A DNA stretch of 64,000 bases from Bacteroidales bacterium (lineage in GTDB: Bacteria; Bacteroidota; Bacteroidia; Bacteroidales; VadinHA17), in NCBI GenBank assembly GCA_009877105.1, contig WXFD01000053.1, positions 1 through 64,000 of the forward strand, in the 5' to 3' direction. The notes under the pieces were generated by a model. That model saw only the letters and a list, made by a program, of their open reading frames with translations. It was not told the origin of the DNA and did no database searches. The position numbers and the translations under genes are program-made. Of the stretch, positions 63,704 to 64,000 are shown piece after piece (within the stretch, counting starts at the first letter, position 1; every line of letters starts with the position of its first letter).

Positions 63704-64000
63704 ATGATCAAAAAGAATTTCATGTTTTTATTTCTGGTTCTGTCCCAGGCGCTTCCCGGACAGAAAGCTTCCATAACCATTGAAACCAGGGATATACTTA
63801 CCTATCCTTTCAGCGATCCAAATCCGGTACCCATACTCGTGGAAAGAAGAGACGAAATATATCCGTATCATTCATTCAATGGCTATAGCCTGAAAGGCAG
63901 AATGCAGAAATGGAACGTCATCAAGCTGGAGAATGACTATATTGAAGTCTGGGTGATGCCCACTGACGGAGGGAAGGTATGGGGAGCAATTGAAAAATCG
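63704..64000 (+). CDS. DUF5107-type protein, N-terminal part (cut by window edge)
   Basis: The frame from ATG 63704 runs to the end of the window (99 codons). A signal peptide (FMFLFLVLSQALPGQ) is followed by TYPFSDPNPVPILVE and WNVIKLENDYIEVWVMP and DGGKVWGAIEKS. That pattern (ENDYIxVxxxPxxGGKxWxAIEKS) is the opening of the DUF5107 domain. Such proteins are long, often with TPR repeats, and lie near glycan-use genes. It is divergent from the aldolase operon. Confidence 0.75.
   Translation, partial: MIKKNFMFLFLVLSQALPGQKASITIETRDILTYPFSDPNPVPILVERRDEIYPYHSFNGYSLKGRMQKWNVIKLENDYIEVWVMPTDGGKVWGAIEKS

Overview
The window reads as a chromosomal segment of a Bacteroidota bacterium, most likely a Bacteroidales/Marinilabiliales-type organism. 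The evidence is many lipoprotein signals, a type IX secretion C-terminal sorting domain on a giant fibronectin-repeat protein, Bacteroidota-type promoters (TTTG-N19-TAnnTTTG) at several operons, and typical gene families (AGE epimerase, GH2 lipoprotein, DUF5107, DUF362). No rRNA, tRNA or CRISPR array was recognised.

Region 1 (1-13.4 kb) is an AT-rich accessory region. It opens with a zinc-knuckle/ParB-like gene pair of an uncharacterised mobile element carrying three identical 21-bp direct repeats. A graveyard of insertion sequences follows: an IS66 N-terminal fragment, an IS21-type terminus abutting an IS1634/IS4-like transposase fragment, and an IS1182-like transposase with an in-frame stop. 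A radical SAM enzyme sits among them. Next comes a toxin/defence-like cluster: AbiEi/AbiEii, DUF2130, a tyrosine-recombinase remnant, a DUF488 fusion with a broken partner gene, a broken HEPN-like gene and HipBA. An IstB fragment closes the region.

Region 2 (13.5-35.4 kb) is ordinary chromosome rich in envelope proteins and metabolism: a large glycosidase-like lipoprotein, an isolated topoisomerase IIA C-terminal domain, a macrodomain protein, an ABC exporter, an SGNH hydrolase, the NAD salvage pair pncB-pncA, L-lactate dehydrogenase, a DUF362 protein, a metallo-beta-lactamase-fold protein and several lipoproteins.

Region 3 (35.5-47.5 kb) carries an OYE reductase and an ArsR-feoA-feoB cluster. 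The ArsR has an intact SmtB/CzrA-like alpha-5 zinc site, and matching operators precede arsR and feoA. Next is a two-component system (pseudo-receiver, hybrid kinase, sigma-54 activator). Related palindromes lie about 120-130 bp upstream of sigma-54-like promoters, both at this operon and at a neighbouring coiled-coil membrane protein gene. That arrangement suggests a local sigma-54 circuit.

Region 4 (46-64 kb) is carbohydrate-related: a secreted AGE-family epimerase, a GH2 exo-glucosaminidase/mannosidase-like lipoprotein, a 13-repeat FN3 SGNH/T9SS protein split by a homopolymer frameshift, and a five-gene operon (SIS isomerase, GatZ/KbaZ, PfkB kinase, class II aldolase, amidohydrolase lipoprotein) with a clear promoter and terminator. 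The operon looks like a tagatose-6-phosphate/amino-sugar route. A divergent DUF5107 gene runs off the right edge.
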